Shown here piece after piece: positions 36,559-46,241 of a DNA stretch of 64,000 nucleotides. Source of the DNA: an uncultured Clostridia bacterium (GTDB lineage: Bacteria; Bacillota; Clostridia; TANB77; CAG-508). The position numbers were made by a program, and so were the translations under genes. Where the stretch lies: the NCBI GenBank assembly GCA_934167165.1, contig CAKPKG010000001.1, positions 48,414 through 112,413 on the forward strand, in the 5' to 3' direction. Numbering within the stretch: position 1 is the first letter of the stretch; each line of letters starts with the position of its first letter. The notes beneath the pieces were generated by a model that was not told the DNA's origin, made no database searches, and saw only the letters and a program-made list of their open reading frames with translations.

Positions 36559-37240
36559 ATGATAGAATTCAAAAATGTTTATAAAACATACAGTACAGGA
36601 ACCGAAGCCGTAAATAATGCTAACTTTAAAATAGAAAAAGGAGAGTTTGCATTTTTGGTAGGAGCATCTGGTTCACGGAAAATCAACACTTATTAAACTA
36701 ATACTAAAAGAGGAAGAACCAACATCAGGAAATATAATTATAAATGGTAAAGATACAACTTTTTTAAAGCCTAAAAGAGTACCATATTTAAGAAGAAGTA
36801 TGGGAGTAGTTTTTCAAGACTTTAGATTGTTGGCAGATAAAACAGTTTATGAGAATGTAGCATTTGCAATGAATATAGTAAAGGCTACACCAAAACACAT
36901 AAGAAGACAAGTTCCAATGGTGCTTTCATTGGTAGGATTAAGTGGAAAAGCAAAAGTTTATCCAAATGAATTGTCTGGTGGAGAGCAACAAAGAGTAGCT
37001 CTTGCAAGAGCATTGGTAAATAATCCATCTATGATAATTGCTGATGAGCCAACAGGAAATTTAGACCCAGATACAGCTTGGGACATTATGAATTTGCTTA
37101 ACGAGATCAATTTAAGAGGTACAACAGTAGTTATTGCAACACACGCCAAAGATATAGTAGACAAAATGAAAAAAAGAGTTATCGAGATAGAAAAAGGCGT
37201 AATAGTTAGAGATGATAGAAAAGGTGGGTATAGTAAGTGA
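36559..37240 (+). CDS. ftsE: Cell division ATP-binding protein FtsE (one +1 shift)
   Basis: FtsE is the ABC ATPase that with FtsX controls septal peptidoglycan hydrolases. Skipping C36676 (CGGA) gives 226 residues and supplies Gly40, the last Gly of the Walker A motif GASGSGKST. Without it the product stops seven codons later and could not bind ATP. Other motifs: Q-loop VVFQDFRLL, signature LSGGEQQRVALARAL, Walker B MIIADEPTGNLD and the H-loop ATHAKD. Length is normal. It overlaps ftsX by four bases. Confidence 0.95.
36676..36679 (+). other. +1 frameshift site 8, CGGA in ftsE
   Basis: TCA C GGA AAA, 39 codons after the start. Skipping C restores Walker A (GSGKST). Confidence 0.93.
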
Positions 37241-38134
37241 AATATAATGTAATAGGATATTTTTTATCAGAAGGTTTTAGAAATGTATTTAAAAATAAAA
37301 AGTCCACATTCTCTTGTTTAGGAGTAATGTGTGCAACAATGTTAATGTTTGGATTATTCTTTGTAATAGGACAAAACATAAATAATGCAATAAAAGGATT
37401 AGAAAAAGAACAAGGAATGCAAGTATTTATGTATCCAGAAGCAACAGATGATCAAATAGAAAAACTTAAAGAAGAATTAGGAAAAATAGATGGAATAAAT
37501 ACAATAGAAATGGTATCTAAAGAAGAAGGATATAACACAATGAAAAAAAGACTTGGAGATAATGCAAAAGCATTAGATGGATTTACACCAGACTTTTTTG
37601 AGGTATCATATATAATTACACTAACAGATTTATCTTTAAATAATCAAGTATATAATGCAGTATCTAATTTAGAGAATGTAAAAGAAATACAAAACAAATC
37701 AAGCACAATAGAAACTCTAGCAAATGTAGGTAAAGCAATAAGAATTGTAACATTTGCAATATTTGCAATACTAATTTTAATATCTTTATTTATAATTTCC
37801 AACACAATAAAACTTACAGTACATGCAAGAAGAAAAGAAATTTCAATAATGAAATATGTAGGAGCTACAAATCGGATTTATTAGAACTCCTTTCTTGATA
37901 GAAGGTATAATAATAGGGATACTTTCAAGTATAATATCTATTTTAATAGTTGGTGGAGGTTATAATGCTTTAGCAACAAAACTTACAGAATCAGTAACAT
38001 GGCAAAAACTTGGAGTTAATTTACTAACATTTGGAGATTTACTAGGAGAAATAGTATTAGTTTATTTAGTATTAGGAGTTGGAATTGGTATTATTGGTAG
38101 CTCAATATCAATGAAGAAATACCTTGACGTTTAA
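37237..38134 (+). CDS. ftsX: Cell division protein FtsX (one +1 shift)
   Basis: FtsX is the four-helix membrane partner of FtsE and passes the signal to extracellular hydrolases. Skipping C37873 (CGGA) gives 298 residues with Gly213 in the conserved stretch KYVGATNGFIRTPFLIEG; otherwise the frame ends at TAG two codons later and loses the last two helices. N-terminal helix near residues 25-46, extracellular domain 50-165, then three helices. The GTG at 37237 overlaps the ftsE stop. Two M23 peptidases follow. Confidence 0.95.
37873..37876 (+). other. +1 frameshift site 9, CGGA in ftsX
   Basis: AAT C GGA TTT, 212 codons after the start. Skipping C restores GATNGFIRTPF; the unshifted frame stops after two codons. 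Confidence 0.92.
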
Positions 38135-38146
38135 GAAGGTGATGCA

Positions 38147-39364
38147 ATGCCAAAAAAAATAATTTTAACTTGTTTACTAATAGTAGTTGTATTAGTTTCA
38201 TTTACTACAGTTGTAATTGCAGATGATTTAATAGATTTACAAAACAGAAAAAATGAGCTAAATAATCAAATTACAGAAGCTAATGAGCAAGTAGAAAATA
38301 TTCAAATAGAATTAACCGATACATTAAAACAAATAGATAATTTAGATCAAAAAATTGAAACATATCAGGGCCAAGTAGATGAATTAAATGGAAAACTAGA
38401 AACATTACAAAATCAAATAAAAACTGCAGAGGAAAAATTAACAAATTTAGAAAACAATTACAAAATACAAAGAAAAACATTTCAAAACAGAATAGTAGCA
38501 CAATACGAAGCTGGAGATGTACAGTATTTAGATGTTTTATTAAGTTCAAACACTCTGTCAGAGTTTATATCTAATTATTATCTAATTGGTGAAATCGCAA
38601 AATATGATAGAAACCTTCTAGATAATATAGACAGACAAAAAAATGAAATAGAAAAAATAAAAACAACACTAACAGAAAGAGAAAAAAATCTAAAAACAGT
38701 AAAAGAAAACAAAGAGAAAACAGCTACAGCATTAGAAAATGCAAAAGTTATAAAAAACAGTTATGCAAAACAATTAACAGATAGCGAGAAAGAAACACAA
38801 GCTAAAATAGCAGAATATCAAAGAGAATTAGATAATTTAGAAGCACAAATTGTAACAATAACAAGTATAAAAGTTGGAGAAGATTATGTTGGAGGAGAAT
38901 TCGCATGGCCAGCACCAGGATATTCAACAATAACTTCAAAATATGGAATGAGAGTTCATCCAATACTTAAAACTCATAGAGTTCATTCTGGAACAGATAT
39001 TGCAATGCCAATGGGAGCATATATAATTGCTGCAAACGATGGCGTAGTAACAAAAGCAGGATATTCTTCAACAGGATATGGAAACATGGTTTTAATTGAT
39101 CATGGAGGAGGAGTAAGTACCTTGTATGGACACGGTTCAGAAATTCTAGTTCAGACTGGACAAACCGTAAAAAGAGGTGATATAATAATGAAAGCTGGTT
39201 CGACCGGATGGTCAACTGGTCCACATTTACACTTCGAGGTAAGGATAAATGGTCAGCATGTAGATTCATTGCCATATATAACAGGCAAAAAGATAACAAA
39301 AGAAACAGATAACAATCAGGAAAACACTACATCAGAGAATCAAGAGAATGCTAGCCAAAATTAA
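38147..39364 (+). CDS. Coiled-coil M23 murein hydrolase, FtsEX partner (first copy)
   Basis: A 405-residue secreted protein of the PcsB/EnvC/CwlO type. Signal peptide (residues 1-25), long coiled coil (27-245), then LytM/M23 domain with YGMRVHPILKTHRVHSGTDIAM, zinc ligands in HSGTD and GPHLHFEV, followed by a Gln/Asn-rich tail. Such proteins are activated by FtsEX at the septum. It starts 12 bases after ftsX behind GAAGGTGA and is followed after 15 bases by a paralogue. Confidence 0.92.
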   Translation: MPKKIILTCLLIVVVLVSFTTVVIADDLIDLQNRKNELNNQITEANEQVENIQIELTDTLKQIDNLDQKIETYQGQVDELNGKLETLQNQIKTAEEKLTNLENNYKIQRKTFQNRIVAQYEAGDVQYLDVLLSSNTLSEFISNYYLIGEIAKYDRNLLDNIDRQKNEIEKIKTTLTEREKNLKTVKENKEKTATALENAKVIKNSYAKQLTDSEKETQAKIAEYQRELDNLEAQIVTITSIKVGEDYVGGEFAWPAPGYSTITSKYGMRVHPILKTHRVHSGTDIAMPMGAYIIAANDGVVTKAGYSSTGYGNMVLIDHGGGVSTLYGHGSEILVQTGQTVKRGDIIMKAGSTGWSTGPHLHFEVRINGQHVDSLPYITGKKITKETDNNQENTTSENQENASQN

Positions 39365-39379
39365 AAAACGGAGGAAAAA

Positions 39380-40537
39380 ATGAAAAGTAAAAAAGTATTA
39401 ATAGTAGCATTATTAATAGTAATAATTTTATCAACTAATCTTGTAGTATCTTTAGCTGCAACAAAATCTGAATTGCAAAACAAGCAAAGTGACATAAATG
39501 AACAAATAAAACAAACACAAAGTGAAATAAGTGCAGTAAAAGAAGAAATGTCAGACACAATGAAACAAATTCAAGATTTAAATACACAAATAAGTGGATA
39601 TCAATCTGAAATAAATGAATTAGAATATAAAATAGACGATTTAGAAAATGATATTAAAGAATCTCAAGAAAAGCTAGAAGAAGCAGAAAAAAACTACACA
39701 AAGCAAGAAGAAACTTTTAAAAACAGAATAGTAGCACAATATGAAGCCGGAGAAACTACATATTTAGACGTATTACTAGGCGGAGGTTCATTATGGGACA
39801 TGGTTTCTAATTGGTATGTGGTTTCAGAAATAGCAGATTTAGATAATCAAATGTTGGACCAAATTGAAAAAAATAAAAATGAAATAGCAGAAGCTAAAAA
39901 AACATTAGAAACAAGCAAAGAACAAATAGAAGTAACAAAGAAAAATAAAGAACAAAAAGCAAGTGCACTAAAAAGTTCACAAGCAACAAAAGAACAATAT
40001 GTAAATGAATTGTCAGATAGTGAAAAAGAATTAAATTCAGAATTAGAAAAATTAAAAGCAGCAAATGATGCAATAACAAGAGAATTAAAAGCAATGGAAA
40101 CTAAATACAGTGATAAAATTGCAGATTTAGGTGGAACAGGAACACTACAAAGACCAGTCAAATCTGGAGTAATTACAGCAACTATGTATTATAGTAGTGG
40201 TAGATATCATGGAGCATTAGACTATGGAGTGCCAGTTGGAACAGAAGTATATGCAGCAGCAGAAGGAGTAGTACTTGCAGCAGGATGGTCTAATGGTGGC
40301 TTAGGAAACTATGTATGTATACAACATTCAGGTGGAATGAGAACACTTTATGGCCATGGAAATGGAACCTTCTATGTAAAACCAGGAGATGTAGTAAAAA
40401 AAGGACAATTAATTATGCTTAGTGGAAATACAGGTAATTCATCAGGCCCACACTTACACTTTGAAGTAAGAGTTTCTCCATATAATTGGTCATATTGGGG
40501 AAATGATAGTAGAAGAGATCCACGTAATTATTTATAA
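39380..40537 (+). CDS. Coiled-coil M23 murein hydrolase, FtsEX partner (second copy)
   Basis: A 385-residue paralogue of the previous gene with a signal peptide, coiled coil (28-245) and an M23 domain. The coiled-coil hinge NRIVAQYEAGETTYLDVLLGG is nearly the same as NRIVAQYEAGDVQYLDVLLSS in the first copy. In the M23 domain the first metal motif reads YHGALDYG (HxxxD kept), and GPHLHFEVR is intact. The gene order FtsEX, two hydrolases, Ctp protease suggests that the two act at the same site with different substrates or timing. GGAGG precedes ATG. Confidence 0.92.
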   Translation: MKSKKVLIVALLIVIILSTNLVVSLAATKSELQNKQSDINEQIKQTQSEISAVKEEMSDTMKQIQDLNTQISGYQSEINELEYKIDDLENDIKESQEKLEEAEKNYTKQEETFKNRIVAQYEAGETTYLDVLLGGGSLWDMVSNWYVVSEIADLDNQMLDQIEKNKNEIAEAKKTLETSKEQIEVTKKNKEQKASALKSSQATKEQYVNELSDSEKELNSELEKLKAANDAITRELKAMETKYSDKIADLGGTGTLQRPVKSGVITATMYYSSGRYHGALDYGVPVGTEVYAAAEGVVLAAGWSNGGLGNYVCIQHSGGMRTLYGHGNGTFYVKPGDVVKKGQLIMLSGNTGNSSGPHLHFEVRVSPYNWSYWGNDSRRDPRNYL

Positions 40538-40637
40538 TAAATACATATAATAAAGAGGCGACACTAAAATGTCGCTTCTAAAAATATAAATACATAAATT
40601 TTAATAGCTTTAATATAATATTTTTAGGAGGCATACA

Positions 40638-41828
40638 ATGGATTTTGAACAAAAAAATAGAGTATATAAATCAGTGATGCTAATAATAGTAACTGCACTA
40701 ATAACATTTTTAGTAACATCAATGTTAGTGTATAATTATATTACCAAAACAGACCAAGGACTTGCAAAAGTGGTTACAACTACACAAACAAGCGATTTAG
40801 ATACAAAGATAAAACTAATAAAAGCATATTTAGATAAATATTATTTAGGAGTAACAAAATCTGATGAAGAATTAGAAGAAGCAGCAATAAAAGGATATGT
40901 AGAAGGACTGGGTGATGAATATACAGAATACTTAACAAGAGATGAATATGAAGAACTAATGGTAAGCGTTAATGGAAACTATGTAGGTATAGGCGTATAT
41001 ATGACACAAGACAGATATGATAATATAATTGTACTATTACCAATAGAAGGTTCACCAGCAGAAGAGGCTGGATTACAAACTGGCGATATTATAAAAAAGA
41101 TAAATGGAGAGGAATGTACAGGGAAAGACTTAACTTTAATTTCTAACAAAATAAAAGGAGAAGAAGGTAGTACTGTAGAATTAGAAATTTTAAGAGGAGA
41201 GGAAACACTAACAAAGACTATAGAAAGAAGAACCGTGCAGGTAAACCAAATGAAATCAAAAATGCTTGAAAATAATATAGGATATATACAACTTATGGGA
41301 TTTGATGATGGTTGCCATGAAGAGTTCGAAGAAAAAGTAGATGAATTAGTTGAAAAAGGCGCAAAATCGCTAATAATAGACGTAAGAGATAATGGAGGCG
41401 GAGTAGTTGATGAAGCCATAGATATAGTAGAACTTTTCTTACCAAAAGATAAGACAATAATGATTGAAAGAGAAAAAAATAAAGAAGAAGTGGTTACAAA
41501 GGCTAAAAAAGATGCTAAGTATAATATAAATGTTGTAGTGCTTTCAAATGAAAATTCAGCAAGCGCATCAGAAATATTTATTGGAGCATTAAAGGATAAT
41601 GAAGTTGCAAAAATAGTAGGAACAAAAACATATGGTAAAGGTGTAATGCAAGAAGTAGTAAAATTATCTACTGGAGGAGCATTAAAAGTAACAATAGAAG
41701 AGTTTAGAACACCAAATGGAAATGAGATACATAAAAAAGGTATAGAACCAGATATTACAGTAGAAGATGACCAAGGAACAGAGGTAGATGAGCAATTACA
41801 AAAAGCGATAGAAGAATGTAAAAAATAA
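40638..41828 (+). CDS. C-terminal processing protease (S41, CtpA/B type)
   Basis: A 396-residue S41 protease. N-terminal membrane anchor (15-35), a PDZ domain (about 110-190, GIGVYMTQDRYDNIIVLLPIEGSPAEEAGLQTGDII), then the protease core with VRDNGGGVVDEA and the catalytic Ser in SASASEIFIGALKD, Lys in TKTYGKGVMQ. It often follows ftsEX and a hydrolase gene in Firmicutes. AGGAGG precedes ATG 40638. A bidirectional terminator ends the cluster. Confidence 0.95.
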   Translation: MDFEQKNRVYKSVMLIIVTALITFLVTSMLVYNYITKTDQGLAKVVTTTQTSDLDTKIKLIKAYLDKYYLGVTKSDEELEEAAIKGYVEGLGDEYTEYLTRDEYEELMVSVNGNYVGIGVYMTQDRYDNIIVLLPIEGSPAEEAGLQTGDIIKKINGEECTGKDLTLISNKIKGEEGSTVELEILRGEETLTKTIERRTVQVNQMKSKMLENNIGYIQLMGFDDGCHEEFEEKVDELVEKGAKSLIIDVRDNGGGVVDEAIDIVELFLPKDKTIMIEREKNKEEVVTKAKKDAKYNINVVVLSNENSASASEIFIGALKDNEVAKIVGTKTYGKGVMQEVVKLSTGGALKVTIEEFRTPNGNEIHKKGIEPDITVEDDQGTEVDEQLQKAIEECKK

Positions 41829-41858
41829 CGCACGTGGTGCGTTATTTTTTATTATATG
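41824..41858 (+). terminator. Bidirectional terminator between ctp and pflA
   Basis: AATAACGCAC/GTGCGTTATT with T runs on both strands. Confidence 0.88.
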
Positions 41859-41868
41859 CATACATGTC

Positions 41869-42600
41869 TTATATTCCTAAAATTTTCTTTGCTCTAGCTA
41901 CATCATTAGAATCTGCAGGCCTTACACCTTCTAATGGATATACACAGCCAAGATTTTCCCATTTGAATTTACCAAGCTCATGATATGGATTAATTTCAAT
42001 ATTTTCTACTGTTTTTAAAGTAGATATAAAGTCTTTTAATTTAAGTAAATCATTTTCATCATCAGTTATTCCAGGAATTAAAACTTGTCTTATCCAAATA
42101 GAAATATTATTATCACTTAAATATTTAGCAAAAGCTAATTCTTTTTCATTAGGAAAGCCAACTAAATCTTTACATTTTTCACTATCAATATGTTTAATGT
42201 CTAGTAAAACTAAATCTGTAAATTTAAGTAATTCTTTTATATCATCAGTTATATCAAACATTCCAGAAGTGTCAATAGCAGTTGGAATATTGCGCTTTTT
42301 TAGTTCCTTAAAAAGTGTTATTAAAAATTTTAATTGTAATAAAGGTTCTCCGCCAGTAACTGTAACTCCGCCACCAGATGGCAAAATGTAAGCTTTATAT
42401 CTCTCAATCTTATCTAATAATTCATCTACAGAAGTAATAGTGCCTCCTGTAACATCCCAAGTGTCTCTATTGTGACAATATTTACATCTTAAACTGCAAC
42501 CTTGCATAAAAATAACAAATCTTATACCAGGACCGTCAACAGTACCAAAAGACTCTATAGAATGTATTCTAGCATATTTAGTTTTATCAAAATCTTCCAT
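41869..42600 (-). CDS. pflA: Pyruvate formate-lyase activating enzyme
   Basis: A radical SAM enzyme that makes the glycyl radical on PflB. The 243 residues show the cluster motif CSLRCKYCHNRDTW, the GGE motif in TVTGGEPLLQ and the ending YHELGKFKWENLG. The C-terminal domain matches PflA. It lies 127 bases downstream of pflB on the same strand, with a GGGGTCTGTCCCC repeat between. Confidence 0.95.
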   Translation of the reverse strand: MEDFDKTKYARIHSIESFGTVDGPGIRFVIFMQGCSLRCKYCHNRDTWDVTGGTITSVDELLDKIERYKAYILPSGGGVTVTGGEPLLQLKFLITLFKELKKRNIPTAIDTSGMFDITDDIKELLKFTDLVLLDIKHIDSEKCKDLVGFPNEKELAFAKYLSDNNISIWIRQVLIPGITDDENDLLKLKDFISTLKTVENIEINPYHELGKFKWENLGCVYPLEGVRPADSNDVARAKKILGI

Positions 42601-42629
42601 ATAATTGCTCCTTTAAATTAATTTTTACG

Positions 42630-42665
42630 AGGTGTGAACAAAAGGGGTCTGTCCCCATTTGTTCC
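42630..42665. repeat. GGGGTCTGTCCCC half repeat
   Basis: AACAAAAGGGGTCTGTCCCCATTTGTT; the same sequence is the right arm of the palindrome at 12826-12885. Confidence 0.65.
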
Positions 42666-42727
42666 AATTCATTCACTTAATCAAAATGTAAGACGAGGTT
42701 TTATAGCCTCGCCTTAACAAATCTAAA

Positions 42728-44968
42728 CTATATTCTGTCTTGTATTGTTCTATGAATTACATCTAATTGTTGTTCTCTTGTTAGTTTTATAAAGTTTACT
42801 GCATATCCAGAAACTCTTATTGTAAGTTGAGGATATTTTTCTGGGTGATCCATAGCATCTAACAATAAAGATCTATCAAATACGTTTACATTTATATGAT
42901 GTCCAGTTTTTTCAAAATATCCATCTAACATATTTACTAAGTTAGTAATTCTTGTATCTTCTTCTTTACCAAGTGCTGCTGGTGTAATTGCAAATGTATA
43001 TGATATACCGTCTTCAGCATATTCATATGGAAGTTTTGCAATTGTATTTAATACTGCAAGTGAACCATTTACATCTCTTCCATGTAGAGGATTTGCTCCT
43101 GGTCCAAAAGGTTCTCCAGCTCTTCTTCCATCAGGAGTATTACCTGTGTTTTTACCATATACAACATTTGATGTAATTGTAAGAATTGATAATGTATGTT
43201 TTGAATTTCTGTAAGTATGATGTTTTTGTAATTTATTTAGGAATGTTTTTACAACATCTACAGCTATTTGATCAACTCTATCATCGTCATTTCCGTATTT
43301 AGGAAAATCTCCTTCAGCTTTGTAATCAATTGCAAGACCTGTTTCGTCTCTAATTACTTTTACTTTTGCATATTTTATAGCAGATAGTGAATCAGCAACA
43401 ACTGAAAGCCCTGCTATACCACATGCCATTGTTCTTAAAATATCTTCATCTCTATCATGTAAAGCCATTTCTAAAGCTTCATATGAATATTTGTCATGCA
43501 TATAGTGAATTGCATTTAATGCTTTTATATAAATTTTTGCAACATAATCCATCATTGTATCAAATTTTTTCATTACTTCATCATAGTCTAAATATTCAGA
43601 AGTTATTGGTTCAAATCTAGGTGCAACTTGTTTTCCAGAGATTGCATCTCTACCACCATTAATAGCATAAAGTAATGTTTTAGCAAGGTTTGCTCTTGCT
43701 CCAAAGAATTGCATTTGTTTACCTATTTTCATTGCAGATACACAACAAGCTATTCCATAATCGTCTCCAAGTGTAATTCTCATTAAGTCATCATTTTCGT
43801 ATTGAATAGATGATGTTTTTATAGATAAGTCTGTTGCAAATCTCTTAAATCCTTCAGGTAATCTTGTAGACCATAGAACTGTTAAGTTTGGTTCTGGAGC
43901 TGGTCCAAGTGTTGTTAAAGTATGAAGAATTCTAAAAGAGTTTTTAGTAACTAATGTTCTGCCATCAATTCCCATACCACCAATGCTTTCTGTTACCCAT
44001 ACAGGGTCTCCGCTAAATAATGCATTGTATTCTGGTGCTCTTAAAAATCTTACTAATCTTAATTTCATAACAAAATGATCCATTAATTCTTGAGCTTCTG
44101 CTTCTGTAAGAAGACCTGCTTTAAAATCTCTTTCAAAGTAGATATCTAAGAAAGTAGATGTTCTACCAAGACTCATTGCTGCACCATTTTGATCTTTAAT
44201 TGCTCCTAAGTAACCAAAGTATAACCATTGAACAGCTTCTTTAGCATTTTTTGCTGGAACTGAAATATCAAAACCATATTTTGCAGCCATTGCTTTTAAA
44301 TCATTTAATGCTTTTATTTGATCAGAAACTTCTTCACGTTCACGAATAACTTCTTCAGTAAATTCATCAACATTAAGCACATCAAGTTCTTCTTTTTTTT
44401 CTGCTACTAAAGCATCTATACCATATAAAGCAACTCTTCTGTAATCACCTATAATTCTTCCACGTCCATAACCATCTGGTAGACCTGTAAGTAAGTGAGC
44501 ACTTCTAGCAGCTCTTATGTCTGGTGTATAAACACTAAATACACCATCATTATGTGTTTTTCTTAAATTATGGTAGATATAATCTGTTTCTGGATCAACT
44601 TTTAATCCATAACTTTCTGCTGATTTTTCTACTATTCTAATACCACCATTTGGCATAATTGCTCTTTTTAATGGTGCATCTGTTTGTAGACCTACTATTT
44701 GTTCTAGGTCTTTATCAATATATCCTGCTTCATAAGCATTAATTGCAGATGGAGTTTTTGTGTCAGCATCTAAAACACCGCCGTTTTCTCTTTCTTTTTC
44801 ATATAGTTTTAAAACTTCATCCCACAATTTTGTTGTTCTATCAGTAGGACCTGCAAGGAAGCTATCATCTCCCTCATAAGGGGTATAGTTACTTTGAATG
44901 AAATCTCTAACATTTATTTCATCTTTCCAAGCTTTACCCTTAAAATCTTTCCATTCTTGAAAATCCAT
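42728..44968 (-). CDS. pflB: Pyruvate formate-lyase
   Basis: PflB splits pyruvate with CoA into acetyl-CoA and formate in anaerobic fermentation. The 746-residue protein has the paired active-site cysteines ([12 protein letters not shown]), the formate-lyase signature [24 protein letters not shown] and the glycyl radical motif [15 protein letters not shown] near the C terminus. I start at ATG 44968 behind AAGGAG; an upstream extension to 45070 is not family-like. Its activase follows downstream. Confidence 0.97.
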   Translation of the reverse strand: MDFQEWKDFKGKAWKDEINVRDFIQSNYTPYEGDDSFLAGPTDRTTKLWDEVLKLYEKERENGGVLDADTKTPSAINAYEAGYIDKDLEQIVGLQTDAPLKRAIMPNGGIRIVEKSAESYGLKVDPETDYIYHNLRKTHNDGVFSVYTPDIRAARSAHLLTGLPDGYGRGRIIGDYRRVALYGIDALVAEKKEELDVLNVDEFTEEVIREREEVSDQIKALNDLKAMAAKYGFDISVPAKNAKEAVQWLYFGYLGAIKDQNGAAMSLGRTSTFLDIYFERDFKAGLLTEAEAQELMDHFVMKLRLVRFLRAPEYNALFSGDPVWVTESIGGMGIDGRTLVTKNSFRILHTLTTLGPAPEPNLTVLWSTRLPEGFKRFATDLSIKTSSIQYENDDLMRITLGDDYGIACCVSAMKIGKQMQFFGARANLAKTLLYAINGGRDAISGKQVAPRFEPITSEYLDYDEVMKKFDTMMDYVAKIYIKALNAIHYMHDKYSYEALEMALHDRDEDILRTMACGIAGLSVVADSLSAIKYAKVKVIRDETGLAIDYKAEGDFPKYGNDDDRVDQIAVDVVKTFLNKLQKHHTYRNSKHTLSILTITSNVVYGKNTGNTPDGRRAGEPFGPGANPLHGRDVNGSLAVLNTIAKLPYEYAEDGISYTFAITPAALGKEEDTRITNLVNMLDGYFEKTGHHINVNVFDRSLLLDAMDHPEKYPQLTIRVSGYAVNFIKLTREQQLDVIHRTIQDRI

Positions 44969-45140
44969 TAATTTAACACTCCTTCTAGTATATTTATAAT
45001 TTAAGCATTCCAAAATAATGCACAAAATATACACCATAATATTAACACGCTGAAGGAAAAATATCAACAAAATTTTTAAAAAAATGTGTTTTATTGATTA
45101 ATTTTTTATGATATACTATTTTTAAATTGGAGGTCGCAAA

Positions 45141-46232
45141 GTGAAAGTATTAAAAGAAAAATTAATTAAAGCAAAAAAGCTTAAATTTATGCGAAATGTA
45201 ATTGTTGGAGTAGTTGCATTATTAATAGCAGCGCTGATTATAAATATTGCTCCTGGATATAAAAGAGATAAGTACAAAGATGTAGTTAATTTAGTAATAG
45301 ATGAGCATAATGAAACAGAAAAGCTAAAAAATATGTTATATATAAATGAAAATAAAACAGTATATATGTCAGAAGAAGATGTAAAGAATTTCTTTGATGA
45401 AAATATATATTATGATCAAAAATATAATCAGATTATAACTACATCAGATACAAAAGTTGCAAATATAGCTGTTGATGAAAAACAAATGACATTAAATAGT
45501 TCTAATGTAAATATGTTAGATGCAATTATAAAAATTAATGATAAACTATATTTGCCAATATCAGACATGGAATTAGTTTATAATATCAAAATTAAATATA
45601 TAGAAGAAACAAATAGAGTTGTAATAGAAAAATTAAATAGAGGACTAATAAAAGCAACAGTAACAGAAAGTTCAAATATAAAATTCAAACAAAGATCATT
45701 ATCAAAAGATGTTGGAGAAGTAACTAAAGGGGAACAAGTAAGTTGTTATTATACAACAAGTAGAGGTTGGAGACAAATAAGAACAGAAAACGGATTAGTT
45801 GGATATGTAAAAGCAAACAAGTTAGATAATGAATATATAGTAAGACAAGATATGGAAAGCAAACAAAAGGCTAAAACAATAAAAATAGACACAAGCAAAA
45901 ACCAATTTAATTATACAGATGAAAATAGAGAAACTAAATTATGGCAGACAATAAGTTTAAAATCAATGAGCGAAAATATTAGTGAAATGCTAGAAGATTA
46001 CAAAACAAGAACACAGTTAATTGATATAATTATGAATTTATTTAAAGGAAATGAAGTAAAAGGTATAAATATTGATTTTGAAGGAATTGACAACAAAGAC
46101 ATATGCAAAAGATTTGTAATTGAGCTTTCGCCAAAATTAAGAGAGCTTGGAATTACAACCTGTGTAACTCTAACAAAAGATATGAATTCAAAAGAATATA
46201 AAGATATAGTTGACTATATTGCAGAGAAATAG
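45141..46232 (+). CDS. SH3/GH18-type cell wall protein, truncated
   Basis: A 363-residue protein with an N-terminal membrane anchor (20-37), a copper-amine-oxidase-like N domain (about 85-165), a bacterial SH3 domain (about 180-235) and the first part of a GH18 barrel, including KGINIDFEGID, where DFE holds the catalytic Glu. It stops at DYIAEK, just where related spore or cell wall GH18 proteins continue for another 150 or more residues. Nine bases later mltG begins, so the missing part is not nearby. It is probably a natural truncation. GGAGG precedes GTG 45141. Confidence 0.8.
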   Translation: MKVLKEKLIKAKKLKFMRNVIVGVVALLIAALIINIAPGYKRDKYKDVVNLVIDEHNETEKLKNMLYINENKTVYMSEEDVKNFFDENIYYDQKYNQIITTSDTKVANIAVDEKQMTLNSSNVNMLDAIIKINDKLYLPISDMELVYNIKIKYIEETNRVVIEKLNRGLIKATVTESSNIKFKQRSLSKDVGEVTKGEQVSCYYTTSRGWRQIRTENGLVGYVKANKLDNEYIVRQDMESKQKAKTIKIDTSKNQFNYTDENRETKLWQTISLKSMSENISEMLEDYKTRTQLIDIIMNLFKGNEVKGINIDFEGIDNKDICKRFVIELSPKLRELGITTCVTLTKDMNSKEYKDIVDYIAEK

Positions 46233-46241
46233 GAGATAAAA

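Noticed and set aside
901..37876. The nine frame breaks as random sequencing or assembly errors, or as nine pseudogenes
   Set aside because: All nine are single C additions before GGR in frame with the codon, in otherwise intact and mostly essential genes, while CGG is absent elsewhere in frame. Random errors would vary in type and place. A systematic, motif-linked read error cannot be fully excluded without raw data, so it stays as the main alternative.
901..37876. CGG reassigned to another amino acid (as reported for some bacteria)
   Set aside because: A simple reassignment would keep the zero frame. Here the frame after CGG is wrong in every case and soon meets a stop in most; only a one-base shift restores the protein.
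39190..39215. A tenth CGG site in the first M23 peptidase (ACC GGA)
   Set aside because: The bases CGG here span two codons (ACC GGA, Thr-Gly) in an uninterrupted frame. The same holds for other GAC GGA, GGC GGA and TTC GGA cases.
40979..41833. Long minus-strand frame opposite the Ctp protease, and other long antisense frames (for example opposite aspS, sipL, purA)
   Set aside because: They lie fully inside well-supported genes on the other strand, have no ribosome sites and translate to hydrophobic Ser/Phe/Leu-rich sequence typical of reversed AT-rich codons.
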